From Pterois miles (lineage: Eukaryota; Chordata; Actinopteri; Perciformes; Scorpaenidae): DNA of 64,000 bases. A program made the translations under genes and the position numbers. This document shows, piece after piece, positions 1 to 11,454 of the stretch. The first letter of the stretch is position 1. Every line of letters begins with the position of its first letter. The notes beneath the pieces are model-generated. The model was not told the DNA's origin. It was given only the letters and a program-made list of their open reading frames with translations, and did no database searches. Location: contig CAMQGK010000565.1 of the NCBI GenBank assembly GCA_947000775.1, forward strand, positions 5,050,501 to 5,114,500, in the 5' to 3' direction.

Positions 1-1505
1 TGCGGGTTATATGCCTGACTATATCTTGGCCTTGCAGTGTTGACAAGGTTGGTATTTCCAGTCTAAGCTAAGCCTAAAGTCCCTTGGCTGTGGCTTCATA
101 TTTTACGGACAGGTTGCCTATGAGAATTGATCTTCTCATCATCTTCAACTGTGGTTAGTTATATGCCTGTACTAAACAACACAGCATTAAATATAACACA
201 TTTATGGTCATAACATTAGAGCAAATGAGAACGACAAATCTTTTTCAGTGTGCTATAAGTTTAAAGCCAACTGCCTTTCCTGTGTTCCACAATGACTAGG
301 AGGAAACAGAGCGTCTCTTAAACCAATGAATATTACATGCTCTGCTTACTTCCTCCTTCCAAAAAAAAAAAAAAAAAAAAAACATGAAATCCCAAGCAGT
401 CATTGTGTCCTGGAGGTCACGGCAGTTTTCAAATACAAGCAAATTCTCTGGAAACTGAACATTTATTCATTTGACTTTCTTTTCTTTGTACCCTTATCAC
501 ATTATTCAAAGACGGTACCTGTAATTTGATGTGATTAAAAAAAATTCAGTTCCAGTTTATGCCATTTCGTGCCCTTCCTCTGATCTTTTGTTTTAAAAAG
601 CACAAAAGGAAGGAGATAAAAGGCTGAAGGCTGCAGGGTCACGTGAACCTCCTCTCAGAAAGGTCCAACAGCTCAGATCATTAAAGGAATACCTTCAACC
701 TTGACATTCGGTACTGTAGCCTGCTATTTTTCCTCAGCCAGCTCTGTCACAGTGCGGTGAAAGTTTGTGTGCCATTAATGTTAACTGAAAATAGAACGGT
801 AGTATGATTTGCAACAATTTGTGAGCAGATCTGCATGTTATGATGCACATGACAGGGACACATTTTACTTGCATTGCAATTTGATTAACTGTCAACATGG
901 AAACAAGCATGATTTCAGACTTGTTGGTGATGACAAATTCAGCTGTTTTCACAGTGCATTTAGAGTAATAGTTTATTATTTTGGCTTTTTACTCCAGTAG
1001 TACATTTTTTATTTAATTTGAAGTGAAACAATGACTATCAGGCTGACTTCTGGCTTTAAAGGTGTAGGATTCCTTCTATACATGGTCCACTGCAAGACAA
1101 GGCTCAGCAACAATGATCCTAAACATACAGTAAAAGCAACCGAGATGTTTTTAATCACCAAAGAGTGGGTTGCAAATGTGCAGGCCCGGCAGATTATTTT
1201 CTACACTCTTCCTTTAATGTAGATGTAACAACTCTCAAATTAAACTGCATGATAAAGCTGTGAATGGAAAACATATTACTGCACAAGTTTCAACAATAAT
1301 AACACACATTCTAACTATATGTAGCTTTTGCAAGCAGCATTTACATCGGGAATTAAAGTCAACGCTAAAATGTAGGGTAACAGTTGCACAAGCAGAGAGT
1401 GAAAGAGTCATGAAGCCTTTGTAGGGACTCAGTTTACGATCATGAGCTAGCATTAACCACCACAAAGTACTGATCATACTATAAAAGGCTGTTAACAGTT
1501 TTGGT
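1..1505. other. Non-genic sequence, no recognised element
   Basis: No open frame here resembles a protein and no other part of the window clearly repeats it. The only simple-sequence feature is an A tract of about 22 bases at 361-382. It could be intron or intergenic DNA. Confidence 0.6.
361..382 (+). repeat. Poly(A) tract
   Basis: A run of 22 A follows a pyrimidine-rich stretch. No LINE or SINE body is recognisable next to it, so it is listed only as simple sequence. Confidence 0.9.
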
Positions 1506-1509
1506 TTAA

Positions 1510-2039
1510 AGGAACAGTGTGTTACATTTTGGGTGATTTATTAGCAGAAATGGAATATAATATGCAGGTCGTCCACCAAAAGGAAGGTCGGCAGTTCGAT
1601 CTTGGATGCTCCGGTTACATGTCAATGTGTCCTTGAGCAAGACACTTAACCCCAAATTGATCCTGAAGGCATAGCCATCGGTGTGTGAATGAATGTTTAG
1701 ATTTGATTCCGATGGGCAAAGTTGGCACCTTAGCAGCCTCTGCCATCAGTGCACAAATGTGCATGGGAATGGGTAAATGCTGACATGTAGTGCAAAGCGC
1801 TTTGAGTGGTTGGAAGACTAGAAAAGCACTGTATAAATGCAAATCAGTTTACCCTTTACCATATTCATAATTATGTTTTCATTACTGTATAATCATTGTG
1901 TTTTCATTAACTTAGAAAGAGCTCTCCATAGGGAGCGGGTCCTCTTCACAGAGTCTGCCATGTCGCTCCAACATGTTTCTACAGTAGCCCAAAAGGGACA
2001 AACCAAACATTGGCTGTAGAGAGAGCCTTTCACGTTTTA
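1510..2039 (+). mobile_element. U family MITE, 3'-truncated, interrupted by a SINE
   Basis: The left end follows a TTAA (1506-1509) and starts AGGAACAGTGTGTTAC. The body resembles a small DNA transposon that I recall as common in percomorph fish; its segment about a red-alert of 'gggagcgggtcctcttc' type lies near 1931-1950 and 'gagagcctttcacgttt' at about 2021-2037. The body is split: positions 1510-1563 continue at 1861 once the SINE at 1564-1860 is removed. The right terminal inverted repeat is missing, so the copy is truncated after about 2039. No coding capacity is visible. Family membership rests on recalled similarity, since the window has no second copy. Confidence 0.6.
1564..1860 (+). 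mobile_element. tRNA-derived SINE, 5'-truncated, inserted in the U element
   Basis: The element begins at a pol III B-box-like segment (near 1590, 'ggcagttcgatct') and has lost its A box. It then reads 'ccttgagcaagacacttaa' near 1631, a 'gcctctgccatcagtg' segment near 1737, and a 3' part with 'aaagcgctttgagtggt' near 1794. A second copy of the same family lies in reverse at 25087-25325. The bases ATAT flank it on both sides (1560-1563 and 1861-1864), which fits a short target duplication and lets the host MITE be rejoined. The B box is degenerate, so transcription from it is unlikely. Confidence 0.7.
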
Positions 2040-2493
2040 TAACTATATTATTTGGTACAAACTCGTTTTGTTTTCAAAAAGTCCATGTCAGTAAACTTGA
2101 AACTATTTTGTCTATGTGTGGTGTGAAAGGAAAGCGGGCCAGACAAATGATTTATGACGGTAGTAATTTAGTTTAAGCCTGATTTCAAAAGCTAAAATAC
2201 TATTAACTACACCTGCTGATGGCGAACTCTGAGGGAAGCTCTTTTACAAGTGATCTGCATACACAATGTATATATTTATACAGGAATTGCCATGGTAACA
2301 TACATAGACGGGAGTGCAGGAATTGTCCCTGATCAATCAGAAAGTGAGTTAAAAGAAGTGTGTTGGTCTTGTGTCCTACTCAGTCTTTTGGCATTTCCAC
2401 ATTGAAAAATAAGTAGTGTTAATGTTCATCCTGTTTCTGAGTGTTTATTATTTATAATTTGAGGTCCAGTCTTGATTGAAAATGCTTATAATC
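2040..2493. other. Non-genic interval between repeats
   Basis: No coding signal or recognised repeat. The DNA is AT-rich and has no match elsewhere in the window that I could see. Confidence 0.5.
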
Positions 2494-3158
2494 ACTGTAT
2501 TTTCCGGGCCATAAGTCACCGGATTATAAGGCGCACTATCAATAAATATCAATATCACCATCTCTTTTCATATATAAGGCGCACCGGAGTTTAAGACGCA
2601 CCGGATTATAAGCGAAACAAAACGGTCAGATAAGTCAAACTTGATTCTATTAATTTAACAACTCAATAACTTCAATAACTCTCAACATTTTTCAGGTGGA
2701 ACACATGAAATACAAAACAATACACTCACTTTCAGTTTTTTTCAGTTCATTCCTTGTCCACAAATCCATCAAATCCTTCATCATCAGTGTCTGAGTTAAA
2801 CAGTTGGGCCACTTCGGCATCAAGCACGCCTGAATCCTCTCGTCATTATCCGAACCAGTCTCGTTGTCGTTACTTAGCTGTTCAGTGATGATTCCTGCCT
2901 TTGTGATCCATTGGCAGAAATAGCTGTTCGGTCTCTTGATTTCTCTCAGCCACTCACTCAGTGTTCTTGTCCTTGCAGTAGGTGCGGAAAATGGCTAGCT
3001 TTTCTTCGTAATCCTTTGGCAGTTGCTGCGAGATGGTAGTTTTATTTTTATTTTCGAGTGCCGTGTACCACATCAAATTGGTTCGAGGAGGTCCATAAGC
3101 ACAACCAGAATTCATACATAAGCCACACCATATTATAAGGCGCACTGTTGATAATACG
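2494..3158 (-). mobile_element. Pogo-like DNA transposon, internally deleted
   Basis: The left end at about 2494 reads 'cactgtattttccgggcc', followed by 'attataaggcgcac' units at about 2523, 2573 and 3131. This is the terminal and subterminal pattern of a DNA transposon family widespread in fish. On the minus strand, between about 3110 and 2747, lie a start and an end of a pogo/Tigger-type transposase with the middle missing (see the pseudogene entry). The right terminal inverted repeat is not seen, so that end is lost. Assignment to the pogo group of Tc1/mariner rests on the protein remnant and is moderately secure. Confidence 0.65.
2747..3112 (-). pseudogene. Pogo/Tigger-like transposase remnant, catalytic core deleted
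   Basis: Reading on the minus strand, a frame near 3112-2957 encodes 'ISQQLPKDYEEKLAIFRTY', which resembles the linker after the helix-turn-helix region of pogo/Tigger-like transposases ('LPxDYEEKxxxF'). It stops at 2954. Shortly after, in other frames, come a tryptophan-containing 'WITKAGIITEQL' stretch, like the C-terminal 'W..A......GI' region of the family, and an acidic tail 'LFNSDTDDEGFDGF' ending at a stop at 2747-2749. The DDE catalytic domain, normally some 200 residues in between, is absent. The gene cannot make an active transposase. Family assignment is from remembered motifs. Confidence 0.55.
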
Positions 3159-3377
3159 AATTGTCTATTGTCTTTGTGACACCCAAGGAGATACTGTACA
3201 TTAATGCAGAAATAGGAATAAATTGCTTCATGAGCTGCTGTCAGTCATATATTCGAGGGTCCACATTGTGCTGATGATGCAGAGTGACAGTCACCTAAAC
3301 TGTTCAGTCTATGACTCCATGTTTACAGCTCCAGTGTGAACTCAAAACTGACCAAAAATAGTAATTTACCTGAACTA

Positions 3378-3688
3378 GGGGGCGGCAGTAGCTCAGTCTG
3401 TAGGGAGTTGGCTTGGGTTCAAGTCCCGACATGGACCAAGAACTGAGTATGAACTGGTAGCTGGAGAGGTGCCAGTTTACCTCTTGGGCACTGCCGAGGT
3501 GCCCCTGAGCAAGGCACCAAACCCCCAACTGCTCGGGGCGCTTGTCAGGAGCAGCCCCCTCACTCTGACATCTCTCCATTTGATGCATGTATATGGGTCC
3601 TGCATGTACTGTGTATAAGTTACAACAGAGTGTAAAAATTGAATTTCCCCTAGTTGGACTAATAAAGGTTGATCTTCTTCTTCTTCTT
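3378..3688 (+). mobile_element. tRNA-derived SINE with LINE-type tail
   Basis: An A-box-like segment 'gtagctcagtctgtaggga' sits at 3388-3406 and a B-box 'gggttcaagtccc' at about 3416-3428. Their spacing is shorter than in a tRNA, so bases between them have been lost. The body has 'gaggtgcccctgagcaagg' near 3495 and ends with a LINE-like 3' region, 'ttgaatttcccctagttgg' near 3639, 'actaataaagg' and a (CTT)n tail. No clear target duplication was found. The long minus-strand open frame over this element (3304-3777) is an accident of SINE sequence. Confidence 0.85.
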
Positions 3689-3973
3689 AAAAAAACAAGT
3701 ATGTGTTTGCAAAAACAAGGTAATATTCCTTTAATGTTAAAACTGTGACTAGAAGTCTCTTTTTCTTTTACATTCACACTTTACTACCTTTCCATCCCCA
3801 ATTTATTCTCAGCATAACAACTTGAGGAAATTGGATATTTATGTAGCACTAGTCAAGCTTAAAAACACAATCCAAATAACCAGTCAACGTCCCACGAGGC
3901 AACAGAAACCTTTTGACATGCAAAAGTAATCATGTGCTCCCCGAGCCCTTGTTTTCACGGTTCATGACTCCTG

Positions 3974-3988
3974 CCCCCCCCCCCCCCC
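3974..3988 (+). repeat. Poly(C) tract, 15 bases
   Basis: Fifteen uninterrupted C follow 'actcctg'. Such tracts are length-variable and prone to assembly error. Confidence 0.9.
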
Positions 3989-4009
3989 AACCCTCGCCTT
4001 CAAAAGGAA

Positions 4010-4620
4010 TCTGAATTCATTTTAATGACTTCATTTAAAAGTACAACACAATCAAGGTAATTAGGGGAACCGGGCAAAGTTTGGATGACTGTCAGGTTTA
4101 AAGTCTGTGTCATTAAGGGAAAAGATGCTTCATGTGCTGGCCGTCACATTAGTTCCAGCTGTAATTGGAGGGCAGCAGTTTAACTGGGGCAAATGAAAGA
4201 GTTGTCCAGGGAGCTCCGCAGGTCCACTTTAATTAACGGATAAGCAATTAATCAATTACTCATTTGTGAGGGGAAATTAACAAAAATTGCATATTTGATA
4301 TTAATTGTGGTGTTATTTGCTTTAAGTATACACTGTGCCTTTCCAGCTTTTACCCTGCACCCACTTTGGAAGGTCCAGCAGCACTTAAATAGATTATCAT
4401 ATGTTGGTCATTTCAGTGCACGTTGAGAAAGCCGAGCACTGTCATGATTCACCATTTGCACCGCTCCATCCCAATTTCTATGCAATCCATCAAATAATTT
4501 GCTTCACACAAGCAAATTAATCTTCATTGTATAATTATAATATCATTAAGAGGCTGTGTATCCCTGAAAATGATGCCTAAATGATTTCATGAATCATTCC
4601 GTCCAAGGTGTTAAAAAAAG
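4010..4620. promoter_or_regulatory. Candidate conserved non-coding element
   Basis: This repeat-free block is dense in ATTA/TAAT homeodomain-core sequences, for example 'ggtaattagggg' near 4056, 'ctttaattaac' near 4228, 'gcaattaatcaattactc' near 4244, 'gatattaattg' near 4299 and 'gcaaattaatcttc' near 4512. It also has 'catgattcacc' and 'catgaatcattc'. The composition looks like developmental enhancers of vertebrates. Such motifs are frequent by chance in AT-rich DNA, and no alignment was possible, so this is a suggestion only. Confidence 0.25.
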
Positions 4621-5792
4621 AAAAAAAAACAAATGCACAATACAGTGTGTCTCGCCAAAGAAAAGTTCAGCTTTGTTAATTTTGTCACACAACACATTAG
4701 CACACATTTTGTGGGTCATGAGCTATCATACTTAATTAACTCAAGATACCATTTTCCATATGATTTAACAACAAATAACTGTAATCATGTTGGACACAAT
4801 CTCTCATAGTAACTCATACCAATAAAAAGTTCCATTTAAAACCATTTAGTTTTGTATTATACACATCATTTTCAAGCAGTGTATACAGTATTAATGGTAT
4901 GTTTCTCACATGTTTATTCTAACTGCCACACATAGTTTATTATTATTTTATTCCACTTTTTTATCATTTATTCCACTTTATTTTTATTGGGCAGTGAGGA
5001 AAAGTGAAATCCTTGACCATGGTTTGCAATCATCCAAAATGTAATGAAAAATTACTCAAATTGTCAAGGCTAATGAAACAGCCAAACGTACATTGTGTCG
5101 TGGTACATTCTGTAAATGTCTGAGTTAGTTGGAATTCAATGACTCGACCTCACTCTCTGAATACTTTTATTTTTATATTTTTTTTTATAAATGCATATTG
5201 AATGTAGAGTATAATGACTGAGTAGTGCAGACAGTCTCATAACTACAAACTTCAGCCATATCAGTTGAGAAGTCCTGTAAGCAGATGCCATATTTTTTTT
5301 TCTTTTTAAATTTTTAATTTTCCTAATGGGTCTCTGTCTCATAATAAAATATTGCCCTCACTTACTGTAATTGCAGTTTCTGGTGGCTTATGTCTGCAGA
5401 GGCGCAATTAAAATATTAAGATAGTTTAAGAAAGTTTACTGACGGGCTCGAGTTGCTGAACTTTTTTACCTCCTAAGCATATTTCTAAGGGCATAACATC
5501 CTTTCAGTGACCATAAAGGCACCAGCATCTCTTTGAAGCCCGAGTCCTTTTACTACATGAGGGGAGGGAATGAAATAGCAGAGGACTATTATTACAGTGG
5601 CTTAACTTTTAATAAGGTAAACAGTTTATAGACACAGTGCTGCTTTAGGGTCAAATCAACAACTGAATGACAACACCAGGCAAAATTTGGTATTCCTCTC
5701 ACATTTTAGGAAGGCACTGACACCAGGTCAGTCTCAGCTTTCACATCAAAATGAATGAGATGAAAAAAAAAATCAGAGGATTCTAACTTTAA

Positions 5793-6316
5793 AGGAGACA
5801 TATCATGAAAGACTCATCTTTTCAGTGCTTGTGCACATAAATGTGGCTATCTGGAGTTCCTAACAACCTACAAACTGTAAAATATAGACCCAGTCAAATT
5901 TTTCTGGGCTGTCTGGATCAAAAAACTGTGATTCAAAGAGCCATTCAGATTTGGCTCCCCATCCTATGTCACATGGCTCATGAGAATTTGCAAAGGGTCG
6001 TGTCTATAGGGTAACGCATTAGTTTGGAAACTCTTTTTGAAGTTAAAGTTATGCAAGGACCTTGGATAGTTAGTTAGTGATAGGATAGAGTTTTTGCAAG
6101 GTTTTGCAGATTTCAGATCACCAGCCAATCAGAGCAATATGGGCTTTTTCGTGAGGGGGTCTTAAAGAGACAGGTGCTAAAATGAAGTGAATACAGGAAT
6201 ATTCAGACAGATAGTATGAGAAAAATAATGCATTATTTGAACATTAAAGCTTGTAAACATGTTCAAGTAGAAACCCAAAGTACAAGCATGAACCTGGAAA
6301 TGAGGATATGTCACCT
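5793..6316 (+). mobile_element. Z1, non-autonomous TTAA-type DNA transposon
   Basis: The element is bounded by TTAA at 5789-5792 and 6317-6320. Its ends are imperfect inverted repeats: AGGAGACATATCATG at the left, and AGGTGACATATCCTC when the right end is read on the opposite strand. Related copies are Z2 (30833-32588) and Z3 (53222-54071). Shared internal landmarks are 'cagtgcttgtgcac' near 5825, 'agccaatcagagca' near 6123, 'cttaaagagaca' near 6161 and 'agtatgagaaaaataatg' near 6213. It is 524 bp and non-coding. The TTAA target fits the Kolobok or piggyBac superfamilies, and the sequence does not separate them. Confidence 0.75.
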
Positions 6317-6469
6317 TTAAATCTCCTCCTGAACCAACCCGATATCATGGCAAAGCGTGTAACAGACTGCCCTGGCCACAGAGTCAGTATCACGTTTTGC
6401 CTTGCTTAGAAAGAGTTATTGCATGTCTGCATTAACTTGCAGTACCATCAGGGAGCCACAAAGCCACAG

Positions 6470-6875
6470 ACTTAGTTTTAGGCAAAAAGAAACACTTAGT
6501 GAGGCTCAGGGAAAATGTCAAGTACATAATCAGACACGCACAGAAACAATGTAACGTCAGTGTGGAAAGCAGTCACTACAAAACATTTGACAAATGTCAT
6601 TGATGTAATCTTCAAAACAAAACACTGGTCTCAAATGCCAGTCCCTTGGTTGAAAGTCCTGTGTTTGTTGGACCCATCCACATCCCTACCTACATATACA
6701 CCATGTCACTAGCTCAGACCTTTGTACGGAGTATGGAAAACACATTAAAAACATCACATGAAAACCAGCACTTCATAACACTGCACTTTCATAGAGGCAT
6801 GTCATACTCATGCCTCGGCGAGGCAAAACATGACACATTTTCTTCTGGTGGACAGGCGGGTCTATTACACACTTT
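6470..6875 (+). repeat. Family A interspersed repeat, partial
   Basis: It shares an ordered series of blocks with other A copies: a 'ggcaaaaagaaacacttag' stretch near 6481, 'gacaaatgtcattgatgta' near 6589, and 'gttgaaagtcctgtgtttg' near 6649 with 'gttggacccatccacatcc' just after. The closest relative in the window is 42440-43030. The family is unclassified. It has no visible coding capacity and no ends that I could define. Confidence 0.6.
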
Positions 6876-6889
6876 GTTGTGAGATTGGG

Positions 6890-8655
6890 CTGCTTGAGGA
6901 GATACAACAGATAAACATACTCCATACAGTGTAGGCCACCTTTGTATGGGACTGACTTTGGCAGCTATCCATTATATCAATCAACAGAGATGCTAAGGAA
7001 ATGACCTATGGGGAATAAAAATACAACTTAGAAGAGCATAACTGTGCATTTGAAGTACATGGTATATCTACTCATTAATGCATAGCCACTAGATGGATAT
7101 TTATGCTCAGGGTATTTTGGTCTGATGACAGTCTTGACAGGAGAACCTTGTGCAGTTCATGTCGACCTGTGGGACTGCAGCCCAGACATGAATATTAATG
7201 ACAACAACAATGAGACTCATTATAACGCTGACCATTACTGCAGATACTGGTGGACTTGCAGCCTTGGGATTCATTGAATTATATTCATGATACGCAATTT
7301 TGCCACTTCAGATTATAGACAGACCAACATACAACAGCCACAGTAGGAGTAAGTAGACTTCTAACCTTAATTTGATTTAATGGCATTAATTTCATGTTAA
7401 CATAGAGCATACATTTACAACCATGAGACTAATTAAACACATGCAGCATTCAGTTTCTCCAGTTTTGTGCAGAGGCAGAAATACAATTTAAATTGCATAC
7501 AAACAGCAATCACTATTAGCATATGCACTTCACCATGAGCATGTGCGTTTGCATGTGTGGACTGCCGGATGATTAATTTGCAGCCTCGTAACAGCTGCTT
7601 CTATCTACATTACATGCCCTGACTTCAGCAGAAAAATATCACCATCAATGATGCTGCACTGTATCTGATGGCCAGATGTTGCTGTGGTATTGCACAGTCT
7701 CAGAATACACTCAGGTTCTTCCTCACCTTGAACCGTCCTCATCAAAAAGGTCAGCCACATACATTGCTTAGTGCTGACTCAGTATCACTATGGCTATTAC
7801 TCTATCATCAATGCCACTGGTGTCTTGGCCTCTACTGTCCCTCCTCCAGACTGATTACCAGAAAGAGAAATGGACATCCTGCTCTTCCTCTTCTGTGTAA
7901 ACAATCAGTAATAATGCAGTGGCACAGTAAGCCCTACTTTCCCCTTTAATAATGATTTTATGGCAACACCAAGTCCCGAGATACTTGCTGTTGGTTTTCC
8001 CTCACTGATGCTTAGGAAATGATTTATATTAGTGCTGTAACCTCATACCATATTCACCACATGACACTAGAGGCAAGATAGTCAAATTAATACCCAAAGA
8101 GACTTAATTCACAAATGGATTGAGGAGTGGTCCAAGGAAAAGAAAGGAAGAAAAAAGGAGTCAAATTCTGGAGCAGCAGATGGTGAGAAATGACTTGAGA
8201 TTCTGGTGTGAAACAACTTGAGGTTTAGTGCATGACAAACAAATCAATTCTGCCAGAAGCACTTGAGCTGATTGCAAAAGCACAAATGAGATAAAGTGCA
8301 ATGGAGTTGCATTTTAGGGCCTTGAGATTGATGCAAATGTAAATTTGTGCTTCTGTAAGACGTCCAACTCCTGACAGGCTCGTACAAACAGTCTGAATAA
8401 TTTGGCTGGTAAGATAATAAGTTGCTGACACAAAAAGTTAGCCTCTCTCTGGTTGAAATCTTGATTACAGATTTTAGTTTTGTTTTTTCAGTTTGAGATG
8501 AGTGAGATAAACCTTATGTTTTGCCAAGTAGTAAGTAATGGCATTTTCCAGGGTTAAATCCCACAGAATATAAAGACAACATTTAAGTAACAAGTGCACA
8601 GTTCTTACTGTATATCTATATCTATTTAAAATGCACAGCTGTTATAACGTGCATC
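6890..8655. other. Non-repetitive, non-coding interval
   Basis: No element or convincing exon was recognised. Open frames here, including one of 93 codons at 7668-7949, do not resemble known proteins. Confidence 0.5.
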
Positions 8656-8657
8656 AG

Positions 8658-8784
8658 CGTATTAATAATCCAGTTACTAAACATTATTATCATTTTATTG
8701 TCAACAGTAAAATAACTATTAACTAAGTTTAATTGACTATCAATTTCATATGTATAAATGATGGTTATTATAAAAGGCATATTT
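8658..8784 (+). repeat. Solo arm of the foldback element family
   Basis: The segment from about 8690, 'cattttattgtcaacagtaa', through 'aataactattaactaagttt' to 'aaatgatggttattat' near 8757 matches the outer right arm of the foldback element at 46972-47832. Only about 125 bases are present and no partner arm is nearby. It may be a truncated insertion or what is left after recombination between the arms. Confidence 0.6.
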
Positions 8785-8789
8785 TTCTC

Positions 8790-10980
8790 TAATCTTTGCT
8801 TCTTGTTTTTAAATATTAGATACTGTTACCTGTCTGAACATCAAAGACAAATGAATTCATTCAAGTTTTGTTTTTGGTAAAGCTGCGACAGTAACTCAGG
8901 AATCCCCAGCAGTCCCCAGTCTTTAACAGTGCATTGTATTTTAGCACTGAAAATACAAGCACATTGAGCATTGTATGTTTTGTTATGTTAATAATAATTC
9001 AAAAATGTTTAAATATTGCTGTTATTTAAATATGGAGGGGTAAAAAATGAAGCTATTTCCCTCTGACATATAAATTGGAAATACTCTCATAAAATACAAG
9101 TACTTCAGAAAATGTACTTGGTTACTTTCCATGAGTGCTCATGTCTCAGTCTGCAATCTCCCCTTGGGAATAATCCAGTTCATCACATTAATCACAGTCT
9201 CAAAAACTCCATCCATCCATCCTATAGAGCAGTTTAACAATATCACAGATTACATTTCGATATCTGAAATCAATAATAAATCATGGTCACACCTCAGATG
9301 AGCGTACACAGGGGTCCTAAATTCTGAACTCTGTAGGCTGCATGGGAAGCCCTCCTGAGATTTCTCCCCTCCCATCTCAATAGCCTTATCTGTGATGTGC
9401 AACTGATGAACTCCTGAAAGACTGTCCTGTTTTTTTCCCGTATGGATCAACTGACAGAGGGACGAGGGGGGCTCGGTCCATTTCTCTCTCACTGAGAGAT
9501 AAGCGCCGTCCGTCAGCTTGATTGACGTATCAAAGAAGGGCAGCCTCTGCCATTGTGGGGGGACTTGACTTCTCGATATAGCTTTTCTCAGGCATCCGCT
9601 GGACTAGTTTCGGATACAAACAAGCCAGCCAGACAGACATGGCTGCTTTGTTTGCAATCATAAAGAGGTATTATGATGCGGCTGGATTTTTAGCACAATA
9701 AGACTTTAGAATTGAAAAGCAGACTTCAGCAAAAGCAGAAAGGGGACGATGCGGCTTGAGAATGGACTACAACAGTGAATTCAGGATCCAGGATGCATGT
9801 CTGGATTTACTGATTGGAGTGCAGCTTGACTTCTCAGAAGAAAACACGATTCAACTTATTAGTTGAAAAACAGTGGTAATCTGACAGGCCTTTCTATGCT
9901 AAAACCCACTGGCGTCATTTGTTTTGTTTCGAGCTCAAAGTGTCATTGAGATATACAGCAGCTACTGACTCACGCTTAACCAGCTGAACAAATAATATAA
10001 AGCTTTGAGTAGCTCTTGAGTTATCAATCTTAGGCATCATTTGGGAGAAATGTTTTCTGCAGAGGCTTGTTGACTTCAAAGTAAATAAAAGACTGTAAAC
10101 ACTGTCCGAGAGGCCAACTGTCACACAGCGAGGCAGAGCGAGAGAGTTTCACAGTGAAAGACCAAGAGCAGCCTTCTCCTTTGATACAGGAGAAGGCAGT
10201 TTGCCAAAACACCCTTATCCCCAATTCACCACTGCTCAAATGAGGCTTCAATTATTTAGCTAGAGACTGGCGAGGAATCATAAGAAGACCTTGTGCACAT
10301 TTTAGTGCTAAGAGGGCTCTGCAATGCAGTTTTCCAAGGACTTCTAAACACCTGACGGATTTCCAAAAGAAACTGAGTAGTGAATCCTGCAGCAAGTAGT
10401 CGCGTTTAGCACATTCACACATACCACTGCCAAAGTCTGACTGAAGTTGACAACAAGTGTTTCAAACCTGCATTGACTTCCTGGTCTGTTCCTGTTTGAC
10501 AATACATAACATTACAACAAGCACAACAAAAAGGTGTGAGGGAAAACAACCCATACATATTTTAGCCGTGGGCTCACACCGGGGCTTCATACATCAAAGG
10601 CTGGAGGGAGCCGACTGCCGAAAATCACAGAGGCTGTTTTGCATTCACCTCTCCGTCCTTCAAAAGCGGTTCAGCTACCTTTCCGACTGGAGAAGCCACA
10701 GAAAGGTAATTGAAAATTCAGCCCCACACAAGGAGCCACCATTCATCAGACAGTGATGGGTACAGTAGCATTTTACCCAACTACTTTTTTTTCTCCCCAA
10801 GTGGTTTGTTACAGATGAGTCTTGTGATGTAGCTGGGCAAGCAAAGCGTTTTCATGTTTGGCCAGTCATTGCTTTTATGCAGCAGATGGCTACAGCTAGT
10901 ATGATCTGATCAGGATGTTGTCATACACCATTCGTAGCTATACCTAATCTGTTTTAGGATTGACAGAAGTGTTCTTGAAT
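8790..10980. other. Non-repetitive interval with candidate regulatory motifs
   Basis: No repeats were recognised. Near 9517 there is 'cttgattgacgtatcaaag', which contains a TGATTGAC motif of the type bound by Pbx-class homeodomain proteins. A 99-codon open frame at 10457-10756 has no recognisable domain, although a GTAATT that could act as a splice donor lies at about 10706. No exon is claimed. Confidence 0.45.
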
Positions 10981-11214
10981 GGTACAGAGGACATCCTGTG
11001 AATCAGACAGAAGCAAAAATTTGCATTTTAGGGCTGAAGGAAATGTCCATAAACTTAGCAGAATGCGTTCCAGTAGTTTTCAGCCAGGACATCATCTACG
11101 GATTTTTGTATACCAAAAGTAATGTACACGTCATATATGTCCCACAAAATCAATCTGTATGTAATCTACATAATTATGAACCAAAGAAACCTTCGCACAG
11201 GAAACTGATGTCCA

Positions 11215-11352
11215 TACACTGTGTGACATGCTACAATAAGTCAACACTGACTTATTTGTCACATAAGTTATGTGACTTCTGGAGTTACTTTAACCCAAAC
11301 CATGATCTTTTCCTGATCCTAACTGTGTACTTTTGTTGCCTAAACCCATAGA
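11215..11352 (-). repeat. Family A interspersed repeat, partial
   Basis: On the minus strand it reads 'gggtttaggcaacaaaagt', then 'gaaaagatcatggtttggg', then 'gtgacaaataagtcagtg'. These match the A copy at 59278-59400 in the same order. Only the middle of the family is identifiable. Confidence 0.65.
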
Positions 11353-11454
11353 ATGTATGTAAGAACTGGACATAGTCACCATCACATCACCCACTGGTTT
11401 GTGTACTGCCATTTTGAAACCATCGCCATCTTGTTTCTTTGTAATCTGAAATGA

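Larger units (their letters stand above)
3689..5788. other. Non-repetitive interval, possible regulatory DNA
   Basis: No coding signal. It holds a C tract at 3974-3988 and a candidate conserved block at about 4010-4620 (separate entry). The remainder, 4620-5788, is AT-rich with short A and T runs and shows no recognised element. Confidence 0.5.

Noticed and set aside
3304..3777. 157-codon minus-strand open frame, the longest in the window
   Set aside because: It lies across the tRNA SINE at 3378-3688 in antisense. Its translation follows SINE sequence and the (CTT)n tail, not a protein family.
10457..10756. Possible exon ending at a GTAATT donor near 10706
   Set aside because: No acceptor, no protein similarity and no matching downstream exon. 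A donor-like GT is common by chance.
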